A stretch of DNA of 64,000 bases from Amphibalanus amphitrite (GCF_019059575.1 NW_024881586.1:806001-870000); one strand, 5' to 3'; positions 26,201 through 34,294 are shown, counted from the stretch's first letter. The notes: generated from the sequence alone by a model not told the origin. Translations and numbers: made by a program.

Positions 26201-28609
26201 GCAGTCGTGTGTGCAGATGAGGCGGCACGAATCGACGAAATAATCCCCAGAGACCACAGACTATGCATAGGCGACATCGCTAATGCAAACAACCTGAGAC
26301 CATTAGCATATAGATTACCGGTCGTGCCAAACAATGCAATACAAACTGCACTTTATTATGCATGGGACTCCCAAAGTGGGTCTTTCAAATTGCTTCCCAA
26401 TTTTTTCTTGTTTTTAGTTTTTTTAACTTTGGAACAGCAGTAGAGCTGCAGCCTGTACGTCCTTCCAGCCGGCCCTCCCGGATTTTACACCAGTCCGCCG
26501 AACCCCGCCCCCTCCCATTACCAGTGTGGGACACGGTTCGGCAGTAAGGCACGTGCCTAACAGAGGCCTGGCGATCTCGAGTGGACCAGCCGTGCATGGG
26601 ACGGCTTGATTCGCGGACTGCAGCGGCACGCCGCGCAGTCCGGCGTCTCTGTAACGTTGGCTGTGTTACTACTTAGCAGGTGCCAGCGATGTCATGAGCC
26701 AGGATGAGAGCCATCTGTATATATAGTTACAGTATCCCAGTTCTGTCTGGTGTGAGATCCGCCCACCGCCCATGTATGTGCTCACGGTAGCTGATTTCCG
26801 AACTCGGCGTCAGCTGTGGGGCGGGCTGAGTGCCGTCAATGTACGAGGGGGTATCGAAAAGTTCTGATCATCACCATGAATTAGATGCGATAGAAATTTG
26901 ATTTTTTTACATGATGTTCGTTACTCGTTCACAAGTCACCACACACGACCGCAAACTTATTGCATCGTTTTTTGAGCTGCCTCAGGCGGTCATTGTAGGA
27001 CCTTCGCACTGTCCCGTAAATCACTGCTCCACCTCATCGATGACGTCATTTCTGTCCTTAAATCACCGGCCATACTGTGGATTCTTCATCTCCCGTAACA
27101 ATCAAGAGTCAGTTAATACCCGGTCAGGTGATTTTGCTAGATGCGGTAGGATTTAATGTCCATATCATATAGTTTCTTCAATCGCAGCTCAGGACGAATG
27201 GGCGGGGGTGCTGTCGGTGAGGATAAAACACCTTTCTTGGGCTTTTTTTGCGGCGATTCTGCTCGAGGCCATATCGCAACTTCTTCAAAAGTGTGCAGTA
27301 GTGCTTGCTAATCATTATCCGACCATCATCAAGACAGTCGGTAATGACTATCCTACGCCAGATCCAGAACACTGATAGCATTGACCTTCCATATCGGCTT
27401 CTGCATCTTCGCCTTTAAGAAGGACAGATGTGCCGTGCTTCAACTTCTTTGATCATCTTTTTGTCTCTGGATCATACACATAGACCCAGCATTCGTCACA
27501 AGTCATCAAACGATCGAAGATGTCTTCAATTTCCTAAAAAAAGTCTAGTTTTCGTTTCGAAAGGCCAAGACGCATTTTTCTCTTGAACAAAGAAGACACA
27601 CGAACTTCTAAGCGGGCTGATTCCTTTATCGTCTGTAGTTCTACGCTGATAATATTTTCAGGCACTGCCAGCATCATGACCTTTCTGTTGCACAATCATC
27701 TGAAAGGTAACACAACGATCTGTAAGGATGAGGTCCTCCACTTTCTTCACAGTCATCACCTTGTCAGTTACTGGTAGTCACTCACTTCTTGACTCCCCTG
27801 CAAGAGCCATGCAACCAAGTTGAAAATTATTTCTTCATTTTCGGTAAGTGCATGAGATGGGCTTTCCTAGCCATAAACTAATTTCACGTTCTTGATGTAT
27901 TTTCTCAGTGTGATACCGTTTCAAATGCATCAGTTGGATGACGGTTCGGTCCTCAATAGGCCCAATACTCATCTTTTTTACTTCTTAGTCTCTCCTACAT
28001 AAGATAAAACCACTTTTCAGGATTTTCTTTGCGGGAACATTGTTCTTGAGAACCAAATAAAATTCCAACCAAAAATCATCAAAATCGGTCTATATCTTCT
28101 ATGTGATGATCAGAACTTTTCGATACCCCCTCGTACTCACGGTAGCTGATCTCGGAGCTCGGCGTCTGATGCAGGATCCTGTACGGCGGCGGCCGGGTGT
28201 CAAACACTGAATCCAGCGTGCCCACGAGCAGTGACGAGAGGCCGCGCGTGCCGTGGCCCTTCCTCTTCTGCAGTACAAAGTACTGGTTGGAGCGCTCCAC
28301 CACCCTGCGCACAGAGAGGAGGTTTATCAGTCAGAGGCTCTACTGAGTCAAAATTACTATAGAGGTCTAACAAATCAGTGTTTGAGGACCCAACTTCCCC
28401 AAGTTTTCCAGAAAAAGAAATCAGAAAATGGTGACTGGCTGATAGAGGCCATTATTATGCATCTATCTGATAGGTATAATGTGAAAACCCCTTGACCAAG
28501 TCACCAAAGGGCAGCCTGACTCTCAACACTGCAGTGTATAAAATATATCTTCTTGCATTACTTACCATAGGGCATTGGCAATCAGCACTTCTTGTGGCTT
28601 TACCCACAT
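5767..28609 (-). CDS. TBC1D9: TBC1D9-like Rab GTPase-activating protein, 18 coding exons, C-terminus outside window
   Basis: GRAM-TBC protein. The family stimulates GTP hydrolysis by Rab GTPases at membranes. Coding blocks (minus strand, 5' to 3'): 28609-28566, 28304-28141, 25639-25475, 23005-22909, 22438-22255, 21944-21814, 21463-21259, 17454-17246, 15642-15548, 14921-14824, 12422-12293, 11779-11576, 11248-11127, 10748-10612, 9004-8889, 8495-8362, 6306-6202, 5853-5767. They total 2427 bases, 809 codons without a stop, with compatible phases at every junction. The N-terminus is [19 protein letters not shown] 1 spans about residues 134-205, GRAM 2 about 285-355, and TBC about 493-700. The IxxDxxR motif (EIERDLHR) supplies arginine finger R544, and IGYCQ supplies glutamine finger Q579; both are intact. 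The vertebrate protein is about 1.26 kb of residues long, so some 400 residues including the EF-hand are missing to the left. TBC1D9B and TBC1D8 are close relatives, and invertebrates usually have one gene for the group. The 5' UTR exon and promoter are not located. Confidence 0.93.
6202..6306 (-). CDS. TBC1D9: TBC1D9 exon
   Basis: The acceptor is TTTCCGTTGCAG. The exon reads [20 protein letters not shown], then [15 protein letters not shown] in phase 0. The donor is GTAAGA. It corresponds to the helical segment ending in QRLKV in the family. Confidence 0.93.
6349..6405. repeat. Perfect 25 bp inverted repeat (hairpin)
   Basis: The arms 6349-6373 and 6381-6405 are exact reverse complements around a 7-base loop. 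It lies 43 bp upstream of a TBC1D9 exon acceptor, in the intron. No element ends were recognised. Confidence 0.9.
6489..7493. mobile_element. TTAA-flanked piggyBac-like MITE, copy 1
   Basis: TTAA duplicates flank the inverted ends CCCGCGCACC.../...GGTGCGCGGG. Each end carries a G-run/C-run palindrome around GTTGAC / GTCAAC. The interior is non-coding and contains many AGGTCA/TGACCT half-sites, for example around 6815-6870 and 7140-7170. It lies in a TBC1D9 intron. TTAA target sites and CCC...GGG ends are piggyBac characters, and no transposase is present. Confidence 0.8.
7801..7878. repeat. 39 bp tandem duplication
   Basis: Two essentially identical 39 bp units starting AGTTGAAAAAGTCTTAAGTC lie at 7801 and 7840, in an intron. 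Confidence 0.95.
8362..8495 (-). CDS. TBC1D9: TBC1D9 exon after TBC core
   Basis: The acceptor is GACGCGTTTCCAG. The exon reads [20 protein letters not shown], then [10 protein letters not shown], ending EDVKNM in phase 0. The donor is GTGAGG. The first half is strongly conserved. The second half differs from vertebrate TBC1D9, so its 3' boundary is less certain than the others. Confidence 0.9.
8780..8909. repeat. TBC1D9: 65 bp tandem duplication of an exon end and its donor
   Basis: The units 8780-8844 and 8845-8909 are nearly identical. The second contains the last 21 bases of the exon at 8889-9004 plus its GTCAGT donor. The first repeats both inside the intron, with CGC changed to CGA (still Arg). 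Confidence 0.95.
8889..9004 (-). CDS. TBC1D9: TBC1D9 exon, end of TBC domain
   Basis: The acceptor is CTCCCTTTCCCCCAG. The exon reads [20 protein letters not shown], then [19 protein letters not shown] plus one base. The donor is GTCAGT. The exon was found by translating the gap between neighbouring exons. Its 3' end and donor are duplicated in tandem 65 bp downstream. Confidence 0.95.
10041..10571. mobile_element. MITE with AAAGGGAC ends
   Basis: The left end is AAAGGGACTATCCCACCTT. The right end is the reverse complement of AAAGGGACTGTCCCACCTTT. The interior is non-coding. It is inserted in a TBC1D9 intron about 40 bp from an exon. A lone related end occurs near 18382-18394. Confidence 0.75.
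10612..10748 (-). CDS. TBC1D9: TBC1D9 exon, TBC domain
   Basis: The acceptor is CTCTTCCTCCAG. The exon reads [20 protein letters not shown], then [17 protein letters not shown] plus two bases. The donor is GTCAGT. A 0.5 kb MITE ends about 40 bp beyond the donor. Confidence 0.95.
11127..11248 (-). CDS. TBC1D9: TBC1D9 exon, TBC domain with glutamine finger
   Basis: The exon reads [20 protein letters not shown], then [20 protein letters not shown] and K in phase 0. Q579 in YxQ is the catalytic glutamine. The acceptor tract is an unusual (TG)9T18GGCAG. The donor GTGGGA is weak. Confidence 0.96.
11249..11289 (-). promoter_or_regulatory. TBC1D9: (TG)9T18 polypyrimidine tract of the 3' splice site
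   Basis: On the minus strand nine TG units run into 18 T, then GGCAG and the exon encoding YCQ. The acceptor's whole pyrimidine tract is microsatellite. The human CFTR TGmTn tract before exon 9 has the same layout and its length controls exon inclusion; that parallel is established knowledge, while its relevance here is inference. Confidence 0.85.
11576..11779 (-). CDS. TBC1D9: TBC1D9 exon, TBC domain with arginine finger
   Basis: The acceptor is CTTTTCCCAG. The exon reads [20 protein letters not shown], then [20 protein letters not shown], and [15 protein letters not shown] plus one base. R544 in the IxxDxxR motif is the catalytic arginine of TBC GAPs. The donor is GTGAGC. Confidence 0.96.
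12293..12422 (-). CDS. TBC1D9: TBC1D9 exon, start of TBC domain
   Basis: The acceptor is CCACTCTTCAG. The exon reads [20 protein letters not shown], then [19 protein letters not shown] plus one base. The donor is GTGAGA. LKGIP..LR.ELW is the opening TBC motif. The open frame continues upstream of the acceptor but does not match the family there. Confidence 0.95.
12559..14607. mobile_element. TTAA-flanked piggyBac-like MITE, copy 2 (outer)
   Basis: The ends are TTAACCCGCGCATGACTGGG and its reverse complement. Matching palindromes built around CTCT..AGAG sit inside G/C runs at both ends. AGGTCA-type sites are abundant at 12715-13080. It is interrupted by a second element at 13488-14352. Confidence 0.85.
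13488..14352. mobile_element. TTAA-flanked MITE nested in copy 2
   Basis: The ends are TTAACACGCGCAGTGGAAGG and its reverse complement, with G/C-run palindromes. It contains a few AGGTCA sites (13660-13700) and two similar internal blocks mentioning 'taactcaa-gttaccggccga' near 13740 and 13940. Confidence 0.82.
14824..14921 (-). CDS. TBC1D9: TBC1D9 exon, linker before TBC
   Basis: The acceptor is GTGCCCTCTCAG. The exon reads [20 protein letters not shown], then [13 protein letters not shown] in phase 0. The donor GTACGG is weak. It joins directly to [11 protein letters not shown] of the next exon, which matches the family's spacing. Confidence 0.88.
15150..15425. repeat. (GACTCC)n microsatellite, two blocks
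   Basis: Long runs of the hexamer CGACTC with degenerate units occur in two similar blocks, 15160-15270 and 15285-15425, each ending in GCAG. It is intronic. Confidence 0.95.
15548..15642 (-). CDS. TBC1D9: TBC1D9 exon, serine-rich inter-domain linker
   Basis: The acceptor is TTACGTTCGCAG. The exon reads [20 protein letters not shown], then [11 protein letters not shown] plus one base. The donor is GTCAGT. The low-complexity linker between GRAM 2 and TBC is also serine-rich in the family. Residue conservation is low, so support comes mainly from phase and splice sites. Confidence 0.88.
15925..17114. mobile_element. TTAA-flanked piggyBac-like MITE, copy 3
   Basis: The left end is TTAACCCTCGCCCCGTTGGG and the right end CAACGGGGCGCGGGTTAA. 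The palindromes are CCATTTTGG / CCAAAATGG within G/C runs. TGACCTGACCTTGACC arrays occur at 16590-16660. The interior is homologous, in reverse, to the copy at 35529. It lies in the intron upstream of the GRAM 2 exon's 3' neighbour. Confidence 0.87.
17246..17454 (-). CDS. TBC1D9: TBC1D9 exon, GRAM 2
   Basis: The acceptor is CCGTTCCAG. The exon reads [20 protein letters not shown], then [20 protein letters not shown] and [14 protein letters not shown]. The donor is GTGAGT. TTAA-flanked elements lie 131 bp away on one side and 83 bp on the other. Confidence 0.95.
17538..19404. mobile_element. TTAA-flanked piggyBac-like MITE, copy 4
   Basis: TTAA flanks CCCGCGACCCGCTGGG and CCAGCGGGGCGCGGG. The identical palindrome CAGATTCTG sits in G/C runs at both ends. 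A tract of AGGTCAAGGTCA/AGGTCAGGTCA repeats occurs at 18553-18591. Positions 18390-19340 closely match the interior of the copy at 40572. About 0.65 kb near 17700-18380 is extra and may be another insertion. Confidence 0.87.
19405..21258. other. TBC1D9 intron remainder, no gene recognised
   Basis: This is intron between the two GRAM 2 exons. A GC-rich block at about 20460-20720 gives long open frames on both strands without splice-site or homology support. A short palindrome around 20338-20367 (CAGACTTCTCTA / TAGAGAAGTCTG) is visible. Nothing else was recognised. Confidence 0.6.
21259..21463 (-). CDS. TBC1D9: TBC1D9 exon, linker and start of GRAM 2
   Basis: The acceptor is CTCTCCCTCAG. The exon reads [20 protein letters not shown], then [20 protein letters not shown], ending VCFESR in phase 0. 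The donor is GTAAGA. Confidence 0.95.
21814..21944 (-). CDS. TBC1D9: TBC1D9 exon, end of GRAM 1
   Basis: The acceptor is CTTCCACAG. The exon reads [20 protein letters not shown], then [13 protein letters not shown], ending ELINKI plus two bases. The donor is the atypical GTCAGA, confirmed by phase with the next exon. Confidence 0.94.
22255..22438 (-). CDS. TBC1D9: TBC1D9 exon, GRAM 1
   Basis: The acceptor is AACCGTCAG. The exon reads (S)[20 protein letters not shown], then [19 protein letters not shown], ending IKISTRQKS in phase 0. The donor is GTGAGT. A duplicated ghost of its first bases lies about 190 bp upstream in the intron. Confidence 0.95.
22614..22630 (-). other. TBC1D9: Ghost of the GRAM 1 exon start
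   Basis: TTACAG|CTACTGGAAGGGTGTCC repeats the first bases of the exon at 22438 with its acceptor. The three differences (GGT, GTC, CCC against GGC, GTG, CCG) are all synonymous in the reading SYWKGVP. Diverged similarity continues into the flanking intron. It is not expected to be a full exon. Confidence 0.7.
22909..23005 (-). CDS. TBC1D9: TBC1D9 exon, start of GRAM 1
   Basis: The acceptor is CTGTTCACAG. The exon reads [20 protein letters not shown], then [10 protein letters not shown] plus two bases. The donor is GTGAGC. EEKLVN.YSCS is the GRAM 1 signature of the family. Confidence 0.95.
23891..24990 (-). pseudogene. Non-LTR retrotransposon reverse transcriptase, 5'-truncated
   Basis: On the minus strand it begins near [13 protein letters not shown], then the catalytic motif YADDTQ (about 24890), [12 protein letters not shown], the thumb region [17 protein letters not shown], and [21 protein letters not shown] stop and a frameshift follow near 24420, and the frame resumes at [14 protein letters not shown]. 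The 3' end is an AAATAC repeat (23891-23910). It is jockey/CR1-like and dead. It lies in a TBC1D9 intron in the gene's own orientation, and it differs from the element at 1-5705. Confidence 0.87.
25475..25639 (-). CDS. TBC1D9: TBC1D9 exon (residues 70-124)
   Basis: The acceptor is TTCCGGCAG. The exon reads [20 protein letters not shown], then [20 protein letters not shown], ending QPTD plus one base. The donor is GTGAGT. Phases match the exons on both sides. Confidence 0.94.
26786..26811 (-). other. TBC1D9: Ghost of the N-terminal exon's 3' end with donor
   Basis: The minus strand reads ACGCCGAGTTCGGAAATC then AGCTACC|GTGAGC, against ACGCCGAGCTCCGAGATC then AGCTACC|GTGAGT in the real exon at 28141. 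The three differences are synonymous (TPSSEISY in both). It lies just across the mariner insertion from the real exon. Before that insertion the two were about 70 bp apart. Confidence 0.75.
26844..28133 (-). mobile_element. mariner element with dead transposase
   Basis: The perfect inverted ends CGAGGGGGTATCGAAAAGTT are flanked by TA duplicates, with a total length of 1290 bp, typical of mariner. The minus strand contains transposase remnants in several frames: [17 protein letters not shown], then a DE-W-YDPETKR region around the first catalytic Asp, [12 protein letters not shown] around the second Asp, and LPHLAKSPD before the third. Many stops and frameshifts make it inactive. The element abuts the TBC1D9 donor site. 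Confidence 0.93.
28141..28304 (-). CDS. TBC1D9: TBC1D9 exon, N-terminal region (residues 15-69)
   Basis: The acceptor is TGCGCAG, then [18 protein letters not shown] and [20 protein letters not shown], ending EISY plus one base. The donor is GTGAGT at 28140-28135. A mariner element begins immediately after the donor hexamer. Confidence 0.95.
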
Positions 28610-28626
28610 CTTGTTTTAGTGCATAC
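28566..28626 (-). CDS. TBC1D9: TBC1D9 first coding exon
   Basis: A 3' splice site (TTTTTACCCTTTTCCAG) precedes 28626, followed by 17 bases of 5' UTR and ATG at 28609. It encodes 14 codons plus two bases, reading [14 protein letters not shown], nearly the family's invariant start. The donor is GTAAGT. An acceptor before the start codon means at least one non-coding exon lies upstream. Confidence 0.93.
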
Positions 28627-29432
28627 CTGGAAAAGGGTAAAAATACACATCAGCTTCTGTAAATTAGGAGCTGGGCCATAGGTTACAGTTGAGCATATGC
28701 AATGTGTAAGACAAAACAAAAACCAAGGCAAAATAATGCAATGAGGGAAATACAAAAATAGGAGTGATGGAGATGCATCAACCTGCCCTACAAAAAAGTT
28801 AAGACAGAGCTCTACACAACAAAACAACAATGGTACATGGTAACATGGAGAACAGAAAACATTATGCTACCCCTCCCATCACACACATATCCTGCTGAAC
28901 AAAAGCTTGCCTGAAAGGCCACAATGAAAGCACAGCCCCATGAAGTCAGCAGCACTACTAGCAGTGCTAAAACCAAAACACAAAATACCTAATCAAAGCA
29001 CATTGACCTTGTAGAACATCAATTTCAGTGGCAGCATTAATGAGTGTAACATCAAGTTACCCTAACAGTATTTCTGGAACCATATGCACATAGGTCATGA
29101 CTATGAGTGACAAAAGGCATGACAAAAGGAAGATATATACCTACAGATATAGAGCAATGGAGGAAGATGAAAAGAAGAGATACTAGAAGATAAATAGGGA
29201 AAGAGGAGAAAAAGGTGAGGATAAGAGCAAATCAAAGATGTGGGAACTAGGAATAAGAGTGAATTGTGAGAAAAATAGACAGTTGAAGCATGAGTGGGCA
29301 AAATAGAGGAGATGGAAGCAAGGTTGCACAAAAAGTTTTAAAATGCCCTCGCACTTCAAAATTCAAATATGGTGCAATTATGACATTTAGAGGATGGTGA
29401 CAGGTGCTTTTATTAGTCAAAGATTACCTATA
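28627..29432. other. Region 5' of the first TBC1D9 coding exon, no gene seen
   Basis: This is AT-rich DNA that must contain intron of the TBC1D9 5' UTR. I see no exon or known element in it. Confidence 0.5.
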
Positions 29433-29954
29433 GTTCGTTTTTTTTCAAAAGGACGCTGGCTCAAAGTTCAATATCGAAGCTCTCACGTGAGTTTTGGCAG
29501 CTTCAGTGTCTGGCCAAGAATTTCTTACCGAAAAAATAATCGATTTCAAATTTTGCACGGTAAGTAGCTGGAAATTGTTTCTTAAAAATGAACATACTAT
29601 GATGACGTCACTGGTGGCAGCAGGCACCCAAATGCCCGTGCAGTGAGACAAGTGTCAACGAATTTGGGTGAAACTTAGTTTTTCACTGTTGCCGAGCTTA
29701 TAATCGAGTGAGCGGTTCCGTCCATGATAGTCATAAGTTACATTGAAATACATGTTCGACAGCATGACGTCACCGCTGTTCTCATTTCTGCTTCCAAAAC
29801 GCCCATATGGAAATTATCGGGAAGAAATCACATGTTAAAATTAGTCGACGTTCGATTTTCTCAGGTTCAGTTTTTGCTCGTTTTGCTCGCTAAAACACGT
29901 GCTTGTTCGAAAAACATACTTGGGGCCAGCGTCCTTTTGAAAAAAAAAACGAAC
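29433..29954. mobile_element. MITE with TA duplication
   Basis: The inverted ends GTTCGTTTTTTTTCAAAAGG (continuing ACGCTGGC) lie at 29433 and, reversed, at 29954, flanked by TA. The interior is non-coding and partly palindromic, with TGACGTCA sites. Confidence 0.85.
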
Positions 29955-30548
29955 TATAACAAGGCTAACAAGGCAACCACCAACACAAAATTTGACTATT
30001 TAGTAGGTTTAGAGCTCAAAGAAAAAAATATAAAGGTGATAGCTCATTCAATAATTCTGAATATTAAATCCAGAACTGTAAACAAACAAAGCTTTAGTGC
30101 ACTACATTTCAGATTTCAAAGCAAAAAAAAACTAAAAAATCCAGAGAAGTTGGCCTGGAAGAACAAACAACGATCTACAAAATAAAAACCTAAGTATCCC
30201 ACAGACCACAGTACAACAACCAACAAGCTTGACTGTACAAGACTGACCACTGAGGCACACATGACACAGCAGCAACTTTTTTATTGTGATCTGGCCAGTT
30301 TGCAAAGCATATGGCAGCAGGCAGACTCAATGAAATCTTGTCAGTGAGGAGGCAGCCAGCTGGTTCAAAATGATGTGCAGATTTTGTGTGAAGTCAACAT
30401 GACAATATGATGAACTGCTAGGCAGGTGATCGGCATATCGGTACCTATCAAAGATCACAGGCAAGGGAGACTAAGTGGGCATGGCCACTTGTTAATTGGC
30501 AGGGAATAATCAACATTTATCGAAGTTTTTCTCACCAAAAGTGCAAAT

Positions 30549-31051
30549 CAGTCGGGGAAACTATGGTAAAATCTGCTATTTTTAGCAGTCTGCTATTTTT
30601 AGCAGAAATCTGCTAAAAATGGGTACGCATGTGACGTCATCGTACCCAAATATAGCAGATTTGGGTACGGCCCCCGACAAAAGCAGATCTGCACCCTAAT
30701 TGAAGCAAATGCGCATCAAATGCCTGGCAGATTCATGATTAGAATAGTGCTGAGAATGTCCTCTGATATTTTTGTTCAGATCCGACTATTTTTAAATAAT
30801 GAATTTGAAAAAAGTCGGATCTGAACAAAAATAGCAGAGAACACTCTCAGCACTATTCTCATCATGAATCTGCCAGGCATTTGATGCGCATTTGCTTCAA
30901 TTAGGGTGCAGATCTGCTTTTGTATGGGGCCGTACCCAAATCTGCTATATTTGGGTACGATGACGTCACATGCGTACCCATTTTTAGCAGATTTCTGCTA
31001 AAAATAGCAGACTGCTAAAAATAGCAGATTTTACCATAGTTTCCCCGACTG
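30549..31051. mobile_element. 503 bp fold-back element
   Basis: This is a nearly perfect inverted repeat over its whole length. The ends are CAGTCGGGGAAACTATGG and its reverse complement, the arms about 240 bp, and the centre a loop of about 25 bases near 30790-30812. It is flanked by AAAT on both sides. Subrepeats of CTGCTATTTTTAGCAG and TGACGTCA occur in both arms. It is non-coding. Confidence 0.93.
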
Positions 31052-31224
31052 AAATACCTACTCAGTCTTTTGTGCCAAAGATCATAGGTCTTATTTAGTG
31101 CTGTCAGTACAGTGCAGGTCTTGTTTGTGACAGCAGGCAGATTTGCGGTCCACTAAATGAAGACCATAGCTCATTAGTCATTTCTCATCCTAGCTGGTGC
31201 TGCTCATTAACTCCATTGGCTCCT

Positions 31225-31526
31225 GGGCCCTGTTTCAGCGGTGATAGCAGCACGCTGCTATCACACGTGTCAAATTGGGTTTCCATGGAAACATCAATAA
31301 AACCATGGCGTCGTCAAACTGTGTGATGTCATCAAATATTGCTGCTAACATCTTCACGGCCGTACGAACAAATCAAACGCATTCAACGACACAGCAACTC
31401 TGTTCCAAACGTAGGTATGAAAAAGCTCACGGATTACACGAAACGTCATTACTGTGGCGTCACCACATTACGTCAGCTCGCGCAATTTGATAGTAGCGTG
31501 CTGCTATCACCGGTGAAACAGGGCCC
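31225..31526. mobile_element. MITE with GGGCCCTGTTTCA ends, copy 1
   Basis: Ends GGGCCCTGTTTCAGCGGTGA and TCACCGGTGAAACAGGGCCC, each followed by the palindrome GATAGCAG..CTGCTATC. It is non-coding. A shorter copy lies at 34295. Confidence 0.82.
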
Positions 31527-32212
31527 TGAATTAGTATGATGATCTGGGTTGACTATCAACACACCCTAAATTGTACTAAAAACAACAACAATCTAGGCCA
31601 TTTTTCACGGCACAACACTTCAGCGCGCTATGTGCAATATGCATCACTTATCACTTGTGACGGTTTAGGCTCCCCACAGAAGCATGAACAAACTCAGACT
31701 CTCCAGCATTGAGAGTGTCTGCCTTTGTTGATTTTTTTAACCCAATACCGTAGCATAGTGTAGCGCACTGGGTCACCAGCTGAAGCCCTGGATTGGGATA
31801 GTGGATCATTCATCGTGGCACGCATCAACAACGCACTCAGATCAAGAAAACCAGTTGCTGAGCTTGCACTCCTGCAGACTTTTAGTCGTATTCCCTGTGA
31901 GCTAAATCAGCTCTTCCTTGCAAAATAAATGCACAGCTCTCGTCTCACCCAAAGCCATCTCAATCTATAGACCAGGCCCATGTCGTCCCCTATCTCCCTG
32001 TGTGTCCAAGTGCACAGATGACGTCACACGAAGGGGCGGAGTCGGGGGCGGAGCCTGGCGCAACGGCCGCCATATTTGAATTTGTTTTATTAGAATGAAT
32101 TCTATATTTTGGGTTTCAGTCAATTGTTATCGATAGTTTTATGAACGGTTAGCTGAAATATAAGTGATGTATCAAGAAAAAACACATATTTTGCTTGCAA
32201 TTTCGATTTAAG

Positions 32213-32292
32213 TACGACCCGCGCCCAGTTTCGAACGCACGATCTTTGGATTACGGCGCAAGCATCCTAACCACTACACTACCGCGGCGGCG
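32213..32292 (-). tRNA. Degenerate tRNA-like sequence (possible SINE head)
   Basis: The minus strand carries an A-box-like TAGTGTAGTGGTTAGGATGC and a B-box-like GTTCGAAAC at the expected spacing. The acceptor stem pairs poorly and no confident anticodon loop can be drawn. It is either a tRNA pseudogene or the promoter head of a SINE. Confidence 0.45.
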
Positions 32293-32917
32293 TGACGGCC
32301 GGCGGAAGGGAGGCTGCGGAGGCATGGGGGCTTTTTTACGCATTTTTGGAAAAACTAATGGGTTTAGTGAAAAATGCTTCTTAGATAATTCGAAGAAAAA
32401 TGTCTTAGCTTTCCGATGACGCACTTTGTTTTGTGCTAGCTTTAGCAGAGTTTGTTCTACAGCGCATCAAAAATCGCCCATTTGCATAGGACTTAAACGG
32501 GACTTCAAGACTTGCCCCCAGATGACGTCACGAGTTGACGTCACGATCAGGTAGAATCGCCGGACGACCCTACCTGGTATATAGGGCCTTGCTATAGACA
32601 GGTCTCACCTATGAATTAAAATTGAACGGAAATGAGCCTTTGCCCCCCACCGCAGTCTCAAATCTACAGAAACGTATCCAAGGCCATATAACGTATCGTT
32701 CAAGGAGTAGTGATTACGTAGATAATTGAGTTTTGTGACGTCACCAAAGTAACAGCGAAAGCTCAAAGCTAATGAACTTAAATGACGCGAATTTCAATAA
32801 TTTTACTTCTAAATGATCTTTCTGATGATATTTTTTGTAACAAGATGGCAATACTTGCAAAAAAATAGTAAATGAGGTGGAGTTCATTTTCTTATTATAA
32901 GACTGTTGACGTAATTA

Positions 32918-34111
32918 CTGTTAACGCCAGACCCCTTGAGACCCTAATTTTTCGCGATTACTTTTAAATGCGTGAAGGAATTTCAACCAAGCTCAGGACA
33001 TGGCCGTTTCAAGACAGGCCGAAACTTTTACAATTTAGATATTTTATCGCCATTTCAATATTTCAGGCACTTGTCATTGACTCGTAATGTTAACTGTTTT
33101 TCCATCCTGGATAGAGGCTTTCCACGTCATATGACATTAGGCTCCGCCCACGACTGCGGCATTGACCCGTGCCCATCAGCGACCTCTGTACAAGCGACAC
33201 CCCTGCCATCTGTGAAGGACTATGAATTTCGCTGACGCTTCACGTGCTATGAGTCAATTGCAGCAGACGGTCAAGTAAATGTTAGGCTCTTGTTGACTCT
33301 TGTATATAGGACCAAGAGGACCATCACTCCTCAACCTACTACTCAGTCGTGCTTCGAACAAACGTTAACGATTCCTAACAAATACGATTTTCGATGTAGG
33401 GTATCTGTTTGAAATACGAGCGAGCCGTATGATGTGAAGCTCAGGCAATTAACTTATTATTGCGTTGTTCGATGGTTGCATAGCGATGTACAAATCGGCA
33501 GCTACTTGGTGACATCCGACATCCCATTATCGCATTATCTGCAACGCCATAGGCTTTAAATACAGGTGAATATTTCCTAACCTTATGTCAGTTATATGCC
33601 ATCTGCCCGTCATATGCAGCTTATATAAAAAAAAATATCAGCGAACATATCAGCATTGTAGAAGCAATGCGCATTGAGCATTTATGACTCCTTAGTCATC
33701 ATGTCGCTCTCTGGGCACTGTCAGCCAAGACGCTACGCACAACTCCGCCGGCTTTCGGCACCGCTCGACCGTCGCCCGTCCCCGCTCCCCGCCACAGCGA
33801 GAGTGACCGCGCGCCGGCCCGAAACCGCCGCAGGCCAAGACCACAGAGGCGGGGCTTAGCTGCTGTGACGTCATAACGTATCACAGACTGACTGGTGATA
33901 GCCTCTACACACCGGATGAAAATCTTGCTCGAAATTTAACATTACGAGTCAATGACAAGTGCCTGAAATATTGAAATGGCGATAAAATATCTAAATTGTA
34001 TAAGTTTCGGCCTGTCTTGAAACGGCCATGTCCTGAGCTTGTTTGAAATTCCTTCACGCATTTAAAAGTAATCGCGAAAAATTAGGGTCTCAAGGGGTCT
34101 GGCGTTAACAG
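32918..34111 (+). mobile_element. 1.19 kb TA-flanked element with 175 bp inverted ends, copy 1
   Basis: The ends CTGTTAACGCCAGACCCCTT and reverse complement are flanked by TA. The terminal inverted repeats run about 175 bp. The interior holds a TATATAGG motif (33304) and a CpG-rich core at 33710-33880 ending in GCTGTGACGTCATAACG. Short open frames are present but not convincing. The same element lies reversed at 46786. Confidence 0.92.
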
Positions 34112-34294
34112 TAGGTCTACAGTTTTCTCAGTTATATAGATACCCTTAGTTTGAGACAAACTGTGCGCAAGCTTCGCTTTATTTTGTATCAAATTCGTTT
34201 CACTGCCAAATGCTGCCAGATATCACATGAAGTATTCTGCGCCAAATATTTTTACTACAATACAGTTTTACTACGATACGGTTATATTATATTG

